Counted from the first letter of the stretch, positions 9,095 through 18,197 are shown. The stretch: DNA of 64,000 nt from Paraburkholderia gardini (GCF_907164575.1 NZ_CAJQYY010000003.1:62001-126000); one strand, 5' to 3'. Numbers and translations are program-made. Notes: generated by a model from the letters alone, not told the origin.

Positions 9095-10552
9095 TCAAGC
9101 GCGCGTCGGCGCGACCGCCGAACGCGGCCGCAGCGTCGCCATGATCAGGTACATGCCGCCGCCGATCGCCACACCGAAAAACCACCCATAGGTATTCCAC
9201 CAGACCGGCAGCAGATTGGTGAAATCAGGCAGGAAAGTCGAAAAGACGCTGCCGATAGCCGCGGAAACCAGCGCGTTGATGTTCCAGCCGCCTTCGTAGC
9301 GGTACTCGCCGTGCTCCTGGTAGAGCGCCGCGACGTTGATGTTGCCTCTCGCCACCAGGTAGTAGTCCACCAGAATGATCCCCAGTAACGGGCCCATCGT
9401 GGAGCCGATCGCGTTGACGAAGTGCGCGGCGTTGCCTTCCCACGGCGCGAACGGATAGAGCACCAGCGCGATGGCCGCGGCGATGTAGCCGCCCTTTTTG
9501 AAGCTGATCAGCTTGGGGAACGTATTGGAGATGTCGAACGCAGCCGAGACGAAATTGGCCACCACGTTGATGCCCAGCGTGGCGACTGCGAAAGTCAGCG
9601 CCGCGATGAGTGCCAGCACCCAGCTGTCGAACCTGGCCGAGATCTGTTCCGGATGGAGCAGCACTTCGCCGTACACCTTGAAGGCAGCGATGGTGGTGAC
9701 GCCAGCGACCAGCGAGAACGCGATCAGGTTGACCGGCAGGCCCCACAGATTGCCTTTCTTCACCGCATCGCGATTTTTGGCGTAGCGCGAGAAGTCGCAA
9801 AAGTTCAGATATAGCGCCGCGAAGTAGGTAATCCAGGTCGCGCCCACTGCCATCAGCGCCCAGAACGAGCCTGGCTCGCCGCTGACGCCGACGTCCCGGG
9901 TCTTGTCGAGCAGCACGTTCATCGGAATGCCATGGGTGAACGAGAAGCCGCCGGCCTTGACGCACAGGCCGATCGCGAGAATCAGCATCGCGATCCACAC
10001 CGCCGGACCGGCCCAGTCCTGGAATTTGCGCACCGTCTCCATGCCCTTCTGGATGATGAGCAGCTGCAGCGCCCAGATGATCACGTAGCAGATCACCTCC
10101 AGCCGTGAGTGGCCGAGCAGCTGTGGGCCCTTGTGGAACGCCATCAGGCTGTCGCTGCGAATCAGCAGCGCAACCATCGCACCCGAAGCGGCTGCAGTCT
10201 GCGCGCCGTACCAGAAACAGGCGACCACGGCGCGCACCAGGGCTGCGAGGTTGGCGCCCCACACGCCAAAGGAGGCGCGCGCCAGCACTGGATACGGCAC
10301 GCCGGTCTTCTCGCCGGCGTAGCCGATCAGGTTCATGAGCGCGAAGATCACCAGCGAGCTGAGCCCGATCGCCAGCACGAAATTGATAAAGCTGCCGCAC
10401 AGCAGGAACAGGCTGGCGGCGAGGTAATAGCCCCAGAGGCTGTGCACGTCCGAGGTCCAGACGTTGAAGATGCTGAAGGCGCCCCAGTTGCGCTGCCTGG
10501 CGGGCGCGAGATCTTCGTTGTAGAGGCCGGGGGAAGGATTGCGGATTTCCAT
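9095..10552 (-). CDS. NCS1-family nucleobase/allantoin-type permease
   Basis: Cation-coupled permease of 485 residues with about twelve helices. The N terminus (SPGLYNEDLAPARQRNWGAFSIFNVW) is the family's typical entry. ASFGVWGANLAALVRAVVACFWYG matches the NCS1 core that binds substrate. Relatives carry uracil, allantoin, hydantoins, cytosine or thiamine; PucI and uracil-type members look closest, but I cannot fix the substrate. It is a single gene, convergent with the His-rich gene (42 bases apart), with CAGGAG before the start. There are no purine or hydantoin catabolic genes beside it; xdhABC lies about 7 kb away. Confidence 0.87.
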   Translation of the reverse strand: MEIRNPSPGLYNEDLAPARQRNWGAFSIFNVWTSDVHSLWGYYLAASLFLLCGSFINFVLAIGLSSLVIFALMNLIGYAGEKTGVPYPVLARASFGVWGANLAALVRAVVACFWYGAQTAAASGAMVALLIRSDSLMAFHKGPQLLGHSRLEVICYVIIWALQLLIIQKGMETVRKFQDWAGPAVWIAMLILAIGLCVKAGGFSFTHGIPMNVLLDKTRDVGVSGEPGSFWALMAVGATWITYFAALYLNFCDFSRYAKNRDAVKKGNLWGLPVNLIAFSLVAGVTTIAAFKVYGEVLLHPEQISARFDSWVLALIAALTFAVATLGINVVANFVSAAFDISNTFPKLISFKKGGYIAAAIALVLYPFAPWEGNAAHFVNAIGSTMGPLLGIILVDYYLVARGNINVAALYQEHGEYRYEGGWNINALVSAAIGSVFSTFLPDFTNLLPVWWNTYGWFFGVAIGGGMYLIMATLRPRSAVAPTRA

Positions 10553-10944
10553 CTGTCATCTCCTGTGAGTTCGTGGAACTGAGGAAACACCGCCGGACAC
10601 TCCTGGGTGGAGATGCCCCCGCGTCTGAAGCCAGCTGGCATGCAGGAACTGTATGCAGGTGCGTTGCCGCGTCGTCCCGAATGGGTAAACCCTGACCGGA
10701 ATGCGCGCCAGCGCAAGCCAGCCGCCCATTCCCGCGCACGATGGACGCCGTCGCAAGTTCGTCGTTGTCGTCCACGTGACCGTCGTACGAAGTTATTATT
10801 GCCCGAGCAAAAAAACTGCAACAGGTCGTTACGCGGCTGGATGAACACAGCCTGAAGGACAACGGACAGTAGAAATTCCTGCACCACGCCGTCGACAATG
10901 AGCGCATACGGTCAGCCGACGACATGACTTGAGGAGCCGGGCCA
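10553..10944. other. Divergent promoter region, NCS1 permease and NnrU-like gene
   Basis: About 390 bases with no supported gene and no strong inverted repeat. It should contain both promoters. GAGGAG at 10931-10936 precedes the NnrU-like start. Confidence 0.4.
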
Positions 10945-11637
10945 ATGGAAAGCATCAATGCAGTTGCAGTGGCGGCAGTCGCCTTCGTGGGCAGCCACTT
11001 TCTCCTGTCCCATCCGCTGCGCGGGCGTCTGGTCCGTGCAATCGGCGAAGCGGGATTCCAGGGCGTCTATTCGCTGGTGGCGATCGTGACGTTCGGCTGG
11101 CTGGTCCTGGCCTACCGGAGCGCGCCCCTGACGGCACCGCTGTGGCCGGCAGGAAACGGGCTCTGGGCGCTCGCGACTGCGGTGATGCTGATCGCGTCGA
11201 TCCTCCTGATGGGCTCGCTGGTCCGCAACCCGGCGCTGCCCACCGGCGGCCGGCCCGGCGCGTTCCCGGAAACAGCGCGCGGCGTGTACGCGGTGACGCG
11301 CCACCCGATGATGTGGTCGTTCGCACTTTGGGGGCTATGCCACATCGCGGTGTTTCCGGTGACGAAGAACATCGTGGTCGCGGCGGCTATCGTCGTCCTC
11401 GCGCTCGTCGGCGCCGCATTGCAGGACCGGAAGAAAGAGCGGCTCCAGCCCGATCTCTGGCCCGCATGGGAATCGAAGACGAGCTACCTGCCGTTCGCGG
11501 CGATCGCCGCTGGCCGTGCGCGGCTGGGCGGATTCGGCTGGCACGCGCTTTTGGGCGGCCTCGTCGTCTGGCTCGCGGCGACCTGGGCTCATATCCCGGC
11601 CGCCGGATGGGCCGCGGGCATCTGGCGCTGGCTGTAG
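10945..11637 (+). CDS. NnrU-family integral membrane protein
   Basis: Membrane protein of 230 residues with six or seven helices. The NnrU signature is TARGVYAVTRHPMMWSFALWG (split here as TARGVYAVTRHP then MMWSFALWG, about 112-132), followed by KKERLQPDLWPAWESKTSYLPF. NnrU was named from a denitrification locus and is distantly related to isoprenylcysteine methyltransferase-like membrane proteins; its biochemical role is not settled. No nitrite or nitric-oxide reductase gene is nearby, so a denitrification role should not be assumed. It is an isolated gene followed by a 9-bp hairpin. Confidence 0.88.
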   Translation: MESINAVAVAAVAFVGSHFLLSHPLRGRLVRAIGEAGFQGVYSLVAIVTFGWLVLAYRSAPLTAPLWPAGNGLWALATAVMLIASILLMGSLVRNPALPTGGRPGAFPETARGVYAVTRHPMMWSFALWGLCHIAVFPVTKNIVVAAAIVVLALVGAALQDRKKERLQPDLWPAWESKTSYLPFAAIAAGRARLGGFGWHALLGGLVVWLAATWAHIPAAGWAAGIWRWL

Positions 11638-11671
11638 TGTCTGGATGACCGCCTGACATTTCTTTTCCGCA

Positions 11672-11698
11672 ACGGCGGCTGTCTGTCAAAGCCGCCGT
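11672..11698. terminator. Hairpin downstream of the NnrU-like gene
   Basis: ACGGCGGCT (11672-11680) pairs with AGCCGCCGT (11690-11698) across a 9-base loop. There is no T-run, so its activity as a terminator is uncertain. Confidence 0.4.
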
Positions 11699-11928
11699 CA
11701 TCCGGCGCATTGCGCGCATCGACCGCTGAATCCCGATATCCGGCACTTTCGCCACGCGGATCCGGCCGGCATTCCGTCGAAGACACATGCGCCGTACGCA
11801 AGGCCGCTGGTTTTGCGACAATAGCGGATTCTCGACGCCGCCCGTTCGCGGACATCCACACGGTATTTCGCCCTCGCGGCGATCCGCCTTTTTTCAGACC
11901 GCCCACGGTCAGCGAAGCCACGACCTCG

Positions 11929-12717
11929 ATGTCACTACCTCATATCAACCTGCTGTATTCGCTGTCCGGCCTCGGCGTCGGCTTTCTGGTCGGGCTCACC
12001 GGCGTCGGCGGCGGCTCCCTGATGACGCCGATCCTCGTGCTGCTGTTCGGGGTTCATCCGGCAACCGCCGTGGGCACCGACCTGCTCTATGCCGCCGCGA
12101 CCAAGGCGACCGGCACGCTCGTTCACGGCCTGAAGGGCTCGATCGACTGGCGCGTGACGCTGCGGCTCGCGGCCGGCAGCGTACCCGCCGCGACCGTGAC
12201 GCTGATCCTGCTGCATCGCTACGGCATGGACAGCCAGCACACCAGCACGCTGATCCAGGTCGTGCTGGGTGTGGCGCTGCTGATTACAGCGGTGGCGCTC
12301 GTGTTCCGCCCGCAGCTTGCCCGCCTCGCCACGCGCCGCGAACGGCCCGAGGCGCCGCTGCGCACATTCTGGCTGACGGTGCTGACCGGTGCGATCCTCG
12401 GCACGCTGGTCTCGCTGACGTCGGTAGGCGCCGGCGCGATCGGCGTGACCGTGCTGCTGCTGCTTTATCCGGCGCTGCCGACCACCCGCATCGTCGGCTC
12501 GGACATTGCACACGCGGTGCCGCTCACGCTCCTCGCGGGCGCCGGGCACTGGCTATTGGGGTCGATCGACTGGTCGCTGCTGGCGTCGCTGCTGGTGGGG
12601 TCGCTGCCGGGCATTGCGATCGGCAGTTTTCTGTCGTCGCGCGCGCCCGATGCGCTACTGCGCAACCTGCTGGCCGCCACGCTGACGTTCGTCGGCGCGA
12701 AACTGGTGATGAGCTGA
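11929..12717 (+). CDS. TauE/SafE-family membrane transporter
   Basis: Integral membrane protein of 262 residues with eight or so helices. GVGFLVGLTGVGGGSLMTPILVL (written in two parts: GVGFLVGLTGVGGG, SLMTPILVL) is the first family repeat. GAILGTLVSLTSVGAGAIG is the second, as expected from the two-fold TauE/SafE architecture. Family members export sulfite or sulfonates or take up organic sulfur and acids; the substrate here is unknown. The start at ATG 11929 places the first helix at the N terminus. No sulfur metabolism genes are adjacent. Confidence 0.87.
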   Translation: MSLPHINLLYSLSGLGVGFLVGLTGVGGGSLMTPILVLLFGVHPATAVGTDLLYAAATKATGTLVHGLKGSIDWRVTLRLAAGSVPAATVTLILLHRYGMDSQHTSTLIQVVLGVALLITAVALVFRPQLARLATRRERPEAPLRTFWLTVLTGAILGTLVSLTSVGAGAIGVTVLLLLYPALPTTRIVGSDIAHAVPLTLLAGAGHWLLGSIDWSLLASLLVGSLPGIAIGSFLSSRAPDALLRNLLAATLTFVGAKLVMS

Positions 12718-12760
12718 ACACCGGGCGCGCGGACGCTCAAGCCGGCCCGGCGCGCGATCG

Positions 12761-13009
12761 CTATTTGAAGAACCGGCAGGTCAGATCGGCCTCGAATTCC
12801 TTCACCCACTGGCCGACGCTGTCGGCGTGATACGACTGTGCACGGCCGCCATAACGCCGCACGGTCACGAAGCGGCCATGCGCGCCGCTCGTATCGTCGA
12901 CAAAGTTCGTGATCTCGAACTGGCGCGTCGAAAAACCATACCGCTCGCACGCGAGTTCGAACGCCGCCTGTTCGCCGGTCGGCAGGTCGCTGTCGTCCTG
13001 ATGTGCCAT
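12761..13009 (-). CDS. Small conserved-looking protein, unknown function
   Basis: 82-residue acidic, soluble protein starting MAHQDDSDLPTGEQAAFELA and ending in an aromatic/basic CRFFK tail. It contains AFELACERYGFSTRQFEI and a middle FVTVRRYGG segment. I recognise no domain. The start at 13009 is chosen because GGAGAGG lies six bases upstream; the longer GTG/ATG option lacks such a site. It shares its strand with the BON-domain gene but is separated by about 100 bases. Confidence 0.65.
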   Translation of the reverse strand: MAHQDDSDLPTGEQAAFELACERYGFSTRQFEITNFVDDTSGAHGRFVTVRRYGGRAQSYHADSVGQWVKEFEADLTCRFFK

Positions 13010-13109
13010 GTCGCCTCTCCGGAAGCCCGTTCCCACAGTATGCGCTGCCAGGAAGTCATTCTGTTGTCAGGCGCACGGAGTCACTCCGGCGACACGGCAC
13101 AACATGCGC

Positions 13110-13457
13110 TTACTGTGCCTGCACCGACAGCTTGTTGGTGACCGACGTCACGCCGGCAACGCCCTTCGCCACGGTACCGGCCTTCTCGATCTGACTCGCA
13201 TCCGGCACCGAGCCGGTCAGCGTCACCGCGCCGCTACGCGCGCGCACGGCGATGCTCGACACGTTGATGGAGCTTTTGGCGAGCGCCTTGCGCACGGCGA
13301 GGCCCAGCGAGCGGTTCACCTTTTTCGCGGATTGCGCGGACGGCGGGGCCATCGTGCCGCTTGCCGCCATCGCGTCACTCGACTGGGCGTATGCGTTACA
13401 CGCCACCACGACACAGACGACACCACCCAGCGCCTTCAGAAAATCGACCGGTTTCAT
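13110..13457 (-). CDS. BON-domain periplasmic protein
   Basis: Exported protein of 115 residues. A signal peptide covers about 1-25 (LGGVVCVVVACNAYAQ). A single BON domain (about 50-115) shows INVSSIAVRARSGAVTLTGSVPDASQIEKA, the hallmark pattern 'V.V..G.V.L.G.V.' of BON, and ends in GVTSVTNKLSV. BON domains bind phospholipid or envelope components; OsmY-like proteins protect against osmotic and envelope stress. AAGGAG stands before ATG 13457. The proximity to the TAXI receptor is not evidence of a shared function. Confidence 0.88.
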   Translation of the reverse strand: MKPVDFLKALGGVVCVVVACNAYAQSSDAMAASGTMAPPSAQSAKKVNRSLGLAVRKALAKSSINVSSIAVRARSGAVTLTGSVPDASQIEKAGTVAKGVAGVTSVTNKLSVQAQ

Positions 13458-14001
13458 GACTTCTCCTTTTTTACTTCGGTTGGACCGCATTGACTCACTG
13501 CTTCGTTACGACTACGCGCGGCCGGGTCGCGCGGCGTCACGGGACGCGACAGGCGACGGCCGGCTTTGGCTTCGACACGCGGTGCGAGAGGCAGGAGAGG
13601 CGATGGCGACGCGAGCCGGCAGGCGGAGCGTTGACCAGACCGCGGCAGCATGACGTGCGCTCCCGGTTCTCTTCTGAACGGCCGGATGGCGCGACGCAGG
13701 CGTTGACTGGCTGCGGCGAAATACAATTTAATCTAGCCGCGCCAGAAGCGCAAAGGGTTTTACCGGGGTAGCGCGGTGTCTGTCGTGCGTGTGCCGTTCG
13801 CGTCCGGGTCGGGCTCCGGCCACGTGCGGTTCATGCGGCTCATGCGATTCACGATTTGTTACGCGTTTGTCCGGCGTCCAGGTCGCCCCCGCGGTGGTCG
13901 GGCCGTCAATCTCATGTACCATCGGCGCGAGCGTACGCCGCCTGCCTGCATTGCGCGGCGTGTTTATTCACTGTCCGTCTGCCCTGCTGCCCCGTCGACC
14001 G
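13458..14001. other. Divergent intergenic region, BON gene and TAXI receptor
   Basis: About 540 bases without a supported gene. A slightly AT-richer stretch (13720-13740) could be a promoter. Several open frames here are GC-driven and have no ribosome-binding site or recognisable domain. Confidence 0.4.
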
Positions 14002-15483
14002 ATGAAGTTTTCCAGAGGCCGTCCCGGCCCCACCGACCGCAAGGCGCCCCGCCTCGTTGCCCGCTTCGTCGCGATCTCCTGGCGCGACCTGGCCGTCACG
14101 TTCGGCCCGATCCTGCTGATCAGCGCCGTCGCGATCTACCTCGCCGTGCGCCTGATCCAGCCCGCACCGCCCAATACGCTCACCATCAGCGCCGGCCCCG
14201 AAGGCAGTTCGTTCTGGAACGCCGCGCAGAAGTACAAGACAATCCTCGCGCGCAATCACATCACGCTGAACGTGCTTTCGTCGGAAGGCGCGCTCGACAA
14301 CCTCAAGCGCCTGTCCGATCCGGCCTCGAAGGTGGATGTCGGCTTCGTGCAGGACGGCATCGCGCCGCCTTCGGCGACCAGCGGCCTGATGTCGCTCGGC
14401 AGCGTCTCGTACGTGCCGGTCGCGATCTTCTATCACGGACCGTTCGTGCGACGGCTCTCGGAATTCAAGGGTCTGCGGATCGCCGTCGGCGCGGAGGGCA
14501 GCGGCACGCGCGAACTCGCGCTCGCGCTGCTGAAGGCGAACGGCATCGCGCCGGGCGGCACCACGAAACTGCTCGCGCTGTCCGGCGACGACGCGGCGCA
14601 GGCGCTGATCGACGGCAAGGTCGACGCGGCGTTTCTCACTGGCGACTCCGCGCAGCCGCCGACGATGGCAAAACTGACCCGTACGCCCAACGTGCAGTTC
14701 TTCGACTTCACGCAGACCAATGCCTACACGCGGCGCTTTCCGTATCTGACGGCAATCACGTTCCCGATGGGCTCCTTCGACCTCGGCCGCAACCTGCCGG
14801 CGCTCGATATCCATACGGTCGCGCCGACCACCGAACTCATCGCGCGCGATTCGCTGCACCCGGCGCTCTCGGACCTGCTGATCGAAGCCGCGCGCGAAGT
14901 GCACGGCAAGGCGAATATCCTGCAACGCGCCGGCGAATTTCCGGCGCCGCGCGCGTACGACTTCCCGATCAGCGACGACGCCGCGCGCTACTACAAGTCG
15001 GGCAAGAGCTTTCTGTACCGCTCGCTGCCGTTCTGGCTCGCGAGCCTCGCCGACCGGCTGATCGTGCTGCTGGTGCCGATCATCGTGGTGCTGATTCCGG
15101 GTCTGCGCCTGGTGCCTTCGCTGTACGCGTGGCGCGTGAAGTCGCGCATCTACCGCTGGTACGGCACGCTGATCGCGATCGAACGCGAATCGTTGGGCGA
15201 AACGTCGCCAAAGGACAAAAGGGCATTGATCGCGCGGCTCGACGCGATCGAAGACGCCGTGAACGGTCTCAAGATGCCGCTCGCCTATGCGGACCAGTTC
15301 TACGTGCTGCGCGAGCATATCGGCTTCGTGCGTAGCCGGCTCGAGCATCCGCACGAGACGCCCGCTGAAGAGTCTGCCGAAGAGCCCGCCGCCGCTGCGC
15401 ACGATGCCAGCCGCGACGCTGCGCACGATGACGACTCCACCGCACCGCCACCCTCCCCCTCCACGCCGACGCAGGCCACATGA
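14002..15483 (+). CDS. TAXI-family TRAP solute receptor, membrane anchored, with C-terminal cytoplasmic tail
   Basis: 493 residues. An N-terminal transmembrane anchor (about 33-53) precedes the TAXI receptor domain (about 58-345), with TISAGPEGSSFWN at its beginning, the glycine-rich hallmark of TAXI receptors, and later VGAEGSGTRELALALL. A second transmembrane helix (about 352-372: LIVLLVPIIVVLIPGL) is followed by a basic then acidic/Pro-Ala-rich tail, unlike soluble TRAP receptors. No DctQM-type permease is adjacent, so a transport partner is unknown and a sensory or anchoring role is possible (inference). ATG 14002 is the best start for the first helix. Confidence 0.85.
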   Translation: MKFSRGRPGPTDRKAPRLVARFVAISWRDLAVTFGPILLISAVAIYLAVRLIQPAPPNTLTISAGPEGSSFWNAAQKYKTILARNHITLNVLSSEGALDNLKRLSDPASKVDVGFVQDGIAPPSATSGLMSLGSVSYVPVAIFYHGPFVRRLSEFKGLRIAVGAEGSGTRELALALLKANGIAPGGTTKLLALSGDDAAQALIDGKVDAAFLTGDSAQPPTMAKLTRTPNVQFFDFTQTNAYTRRFPYLTAITFPMGSFDLGRNLPALDIHTVAPTTELIARDSLHPALSDLLIEAAREVHGKANILQRAGEFPAPRAYDFPISDDAARYYKSGKSFLYRSLPFWLASLADRLIVLLVPIIVVLIPGLRLVPSLYAWRVKSRIYRWYGTLIAIERESLGETSPKDKRALIARLDAIEDAVNGLKMPLAYADQFYVLREHIGFVRSRLEHPHETPAEESAEEPAAAAHDASRDAAHDDDSTAPPPSPSTPTQAT

Positions 15484-15667
15484 CCGCTACAACGGCCGCC
15501 ACGGCGCACGGAAACCCGGCCGGACGAAATCCGGACGGGAACCGCACTTTCAGTGTCCGCTGAACAACCGTTCGACGCAGGCAGGCTGCATCCGCGGCCG
15601 CGTTTGCGTAAGATCAAGACAAAATTGACGGGCGCGCAGGATCGGCGCCTGAATCCGGGAGACAAAC

Positions 15668-16315
15668 ATGACGCATGCCATCGACCCCACGCAACCGCTG
15701 TGGTTTTACGACTTTGTCTCGCCGTTCACCTATCTCCTGCTCGAACAGCACGATAAATGGCCGGACATGCCGTTCGTGCTGACGCCTGTCGCGCTGCTCG
15801 AACTGTACCGGCACTGGGGACAGCGCGCGCCCGGGACGGCGCCTGAAAAACGCACGTTCATCTACCGGCATGCGCTCTTCAGGGCCGAACAGCTGGGCAT
15901 TCCGTTCCGGATGCCGCCCGCGCATCCGTTCGACCCGACGAAGGCGCTGCTTCTCGCGACGGCCGCCCAGGCCGACTTCGTCTGCGTACGGGAGATGTTC
16001 CGCTTCATCTGGCGCGACGGCCGCGATCCGTCTACCGAGGCAGGCTTCGCCGCGCTGTGCGAGCGCGTCGGGTTGCCGGACGGCCCGGCGATGATCGAAC
16101 GCGAGGCAACGAAGGAACAGCTTCGCCGCAATACGACCGAAGCGACGAAGCTCGGCGTGTTCGGCGTTCCCACCTTCTGGATGAACAAGCAGCTGTTCTG
16201 GGGCGAAGACGCGTTGCCGATGGTGCTGTACTGCGCGCGCACGCCAAACTGGCTGGATTCGAAGGAAGTGAAACGGATCAGCTCGCTGCCGTCAGGGCTG
16301 ACGCACGCCATCTGA
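15668..16315 (+). CDS. DsbA-fold oxidoreductase, 2-hydroxychromene-2-carboxylate isomerase family
   Basis: Cytoplasmic thioredoxin-fold protein of 215 residues in the HCCA isomerase/kappa-GST family. WFYDFVSPFTYLLLE (about 12-26) is the conserved opening, where Ser of SPF takes the role of the catalytic residue that holds glutathione. GVFGVPTFWMNKQLFWGED near the C terminus is the cis-proline segment. HCCA isomerases act in naphthalene breakdown, but many relatives are unassigned and no aromatic dioxygenase genes lie here. GGGAGA precedes ATG 15668. A perfect 10-bp hairpin lies 33 bases after the stop. Confidence 0.87.
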   Translation: MTHAIDPTQPLWFYDFVSPFTYLLLEQHDKWPDMPFVLTPVALLELYRHWGQRAPGTAPEKRTFIYRHALFRAEQLGIPFRMPPAHPFDPTKALLLATAAQADFVCVREMFRFIWRDGRDPSTEAGFAALCERVGLPDGPAMIEREATKEQLRRNTTEATKLGVFGVPTFWMNKQLFWGEDALPMVLYCARTPNWLDSKEVKRISSLPSGLTHAI

Positions 16316-16348
16316 GGTGTGGACAGCTGCGTGGCTGGGCGCCGTGAT

Positions 16349-16378
16349 GCCGGCCATACCGCGCGCGCTATGGCCGGC
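16349..16378. terminator. Perfect 10-bp hairpin after the HCCA-isomerase-like gene
   Basis: GCCGGCCATA (16349-16358) and TATGGCCGGC (16369-16378) with a 10-base loop. There is no T-run. It is probably a transcription end or stable structure between the isomerase gene and lysR. Confidence 0.45.
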
Positions 16379-16514
16379 GCGCCACAAAGGACTAAGGTTA
16401 CGGGCTACGCAAGGTAACCGGCGCGGTCCTGCCGCAGCGAGTTGCCCGGCGAATCCCCTGCAACCGCCGTGTCGGCCCTGTCGTACCGATACGGCCTGAT
16501 ACGCCTGCCCGCGC

Positions 16515-17471
16515 ATGGACGAAACCACTGCTTCCCTCGATATCTGGCTCGTTCGCGTACTGCGTACGCTGCTCGTCGAGCGCAGCGTCACGCAGGCCGC
16601 GTTGCGCCTGAACCAGACCCAGCCGGCGATCAGCACCGCGCTGCGCAAGCTGCGCGAAACGCTGAACGACCCGATCCTCGTGCGCGGCAAGTCCGGCATG
16701 GTGCCGACCGAATACGGCGAGTCGCTGCTGGCTTCGGCGCAGCGCGTGCTGCGCGAAGTCGACTTCGTCGCGACGCCGCACGGCGACTTCGATCCGGCGC
16801 GCTCGCGCCGCACGTTTCGCGTCGCGGCGCCCGATTATCTGAACGATTTCTTCATGCCGACCGTCATCGCGCAGTTCCGCGAGGCGGCGCCGCATGCGCG
16901 TCTGGAAATCGATTCGCTGTATCCGACGCTCGATCACAGCGCCGCACTCGACGCGGGTGAACTCGATCTCGTGATCGGCAACTGGGCGAAGCCGGATGCG
17001 CGCTTCGAGAAAAGCGACCTGTTTTCCGACACCGTCGTGTGCATGATGCGCGCGGATCATCCGCTCGCGAACGCGCCGCTCACGCGCGATGCCTACCTGG
17101 AAGCCGCGCATCTCGCGCCGACGCCGTACACCGGCGGCAACGCCGGTGCGATCGACGTGGGTCTCGCGAAGGCCGGCGCGCACCGGCGCATCGTCGCGAC
17201 GCTGCCCTACTTCGGCCTCGTGCCGCAGGTGCTGCTGCAATCCGATCTGATCTTCACGACGACGCGCCGCTTCGCGATGCACTACGCGCACATGCTGCCG
17301 CTCGCGGTCGTCGAGGCGCCGATTCCGTTTCCGAGGATCAAGTGCTATCAGATGTGGCATCCGCAGCCGGACCGGCCAAGCGATATCGGCTGGTTGCGCG
17401 GCTTGATGGCGCAGGTGTCGGATGGGCTGGTCGCGCGGGGTGCGGGAGGGGGAAGAAAACGCGCTCAGTGA
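16515..17471 (+). CDS. LysR-family transcriptional regulator
   Basis: 318 residues. The N-terminal winged helix-turn-helix (about 8-66) contains LLVERSVTQAALRLNQTQPAIS, the typical LysR recognition helix. The C-terminal effector domain (about 90-300) includes DAGELDLVIGNWAKPDARF, a conserved NodD/NahR-like block. The helix-turn-helix begins WLVRVLRTLLVERSVTQAA, which places it among the NodD/PcpR subgroup that responds to aromatic compounds. It is convergent with xdhC (85 bases between stops). Its target is not shown; control of the neighbouring isomerase or of xdhABC is possible but only by proximity. Confidence 0.87.
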   Translation: MDETTASLDIWLVRVLRTLLVERSVTQAALRLNQTQPAISTALRKLRETLNDPILVRGKSGMVPTEYGESLLASAQRVLREVDFVATPHGDFDPARSRRTFRVAAPDYLNDFFMPTVIAQFREAAPHARLEIDSLYPTLDHSAALDAGELDLVIGNWAKPDARFEKSDLFSDTVVCMMRADHPLANAPLTRDAYLEAAHLAPTPYTGGNAGAIDVGLAKAGAHRRIVATLPYFGLVPQVLLQSDLIFTTTRRFAMHYAHMLPLAVVEAPIPFPRIKCYQMWHPQPDRPSDIGWLRGLMAQVSDGLVARGAGGGRKRAQ

Positions 17472-17556
17472 GCACAACGGATACCGCCGGCGGGTGAACG
17501 GCGCGATGTGCGATTAGCGTGAGCGGCATGGGCCAAACGCACACGCCGCTCGAAGT

Positions 17557-18186
17557 TCAGACCTTCTCTAGCTGCGGCAACGAAACGCGCCTGGTTTCAC
17601 GCGAAGCGGCGTGCGACGTTTCGCAAACAACTGCCATCGCCGCTTCCTGCGAGCGCACCTTGAACAGCTCCGCCGCCACTGCGATCGCGATCGAGGGCGG
17701 CGCCTTGTCGACGATGCCCGGCACGCCGATCGGGCAGGTCATCTCGATGAGCCGTTCCGGGCCGACGCCGCGCTCGATCAACCGGCGCTCGAACTTCACG
17801 CGCTTCGTCTTCGATCCGATCATTCCAAAGTACGCGAAATCGTGCCTTCGCATGATGCGCGCCGCCAGCGCAAAATCCAGCGCGTGGTTGTGTGTCATCA
17901 CGAGAAAGTACGCACCGGCGGGCGCATGATCGACGATTGCATCGGGCGTGTCGGTCGCTTCGACCTGCACGTTGGCCGGGACTTCGTCGGGGAAAAGTTC
18001 GTCGCGCTCGTCGACCCACTGCACGACACACGGCAGGTTGCCCAGCAGCGAAACCAGCGCATGACCGACGTGGCCCGCGCCGAACAGCACGATGTGCATC
18101 GGCGGCAGCGCGGGTCGCGACGCCGCAACGGCGCGGCGCCTGCCGGTCTGAAGCGGAACGCCGGGATTCGTCGCGAACATATGCAT
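17557..18186 (-). CDS. xdhC: XdhC C-terminal (Rossmann) domain protein, lacking the N-terminal XdhC/CoxI domain
   Basis: 209 residues against about 330 usual for XdhC, the chaperone that loads molybdenum cofactor into xanthine dehydrogenase. Only the C-terminal Rossmann domain is present: HIVLFGAGHVGHALVSLLG (about 36-54), GAYFLVMTHNHALD, and GMIGSKTKRVKFERRL. The N-terminal XdhC/CoxI domain that binds the cofactor is absent; what precedes is a short basic linker of about 33 residues. GGAGG precedes ATG 18186; ATG 18180 is an alternative. It is 11 bases after xdhB on the same strand, so it sits in the operon position of an intact xdhC. Confidence 0.85.
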   Translation of the reverse strand: MHMFATNPGVPLQTGRRRAVAASRPALPPMHIVLFGAGHVGHALVSLLGNLPCVVQWVDERDELFPDEVPANVQVEATDTPDAIVDHAPAGAYFLVMTHNHALDFALAARIMRRHDFAYFGMIGSKTKRVKFERRLIERGVGPERLIEMTCPIGVPGIVDKAPPSIAIAVAAELFKVRSQEAAMAVVCETSHAASRETRRVSLPQLEKV

Positions 18187-18197
18187 TGCTCCTCCCG

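Noticed and set aside
10945..11637. Denitrification gene cluster suggested by the NnrU name
   Set aside because: No nitrate, nitrite or nitric-oxide reductase gene is in the window; NnrU proteins occur widely without denitrification.
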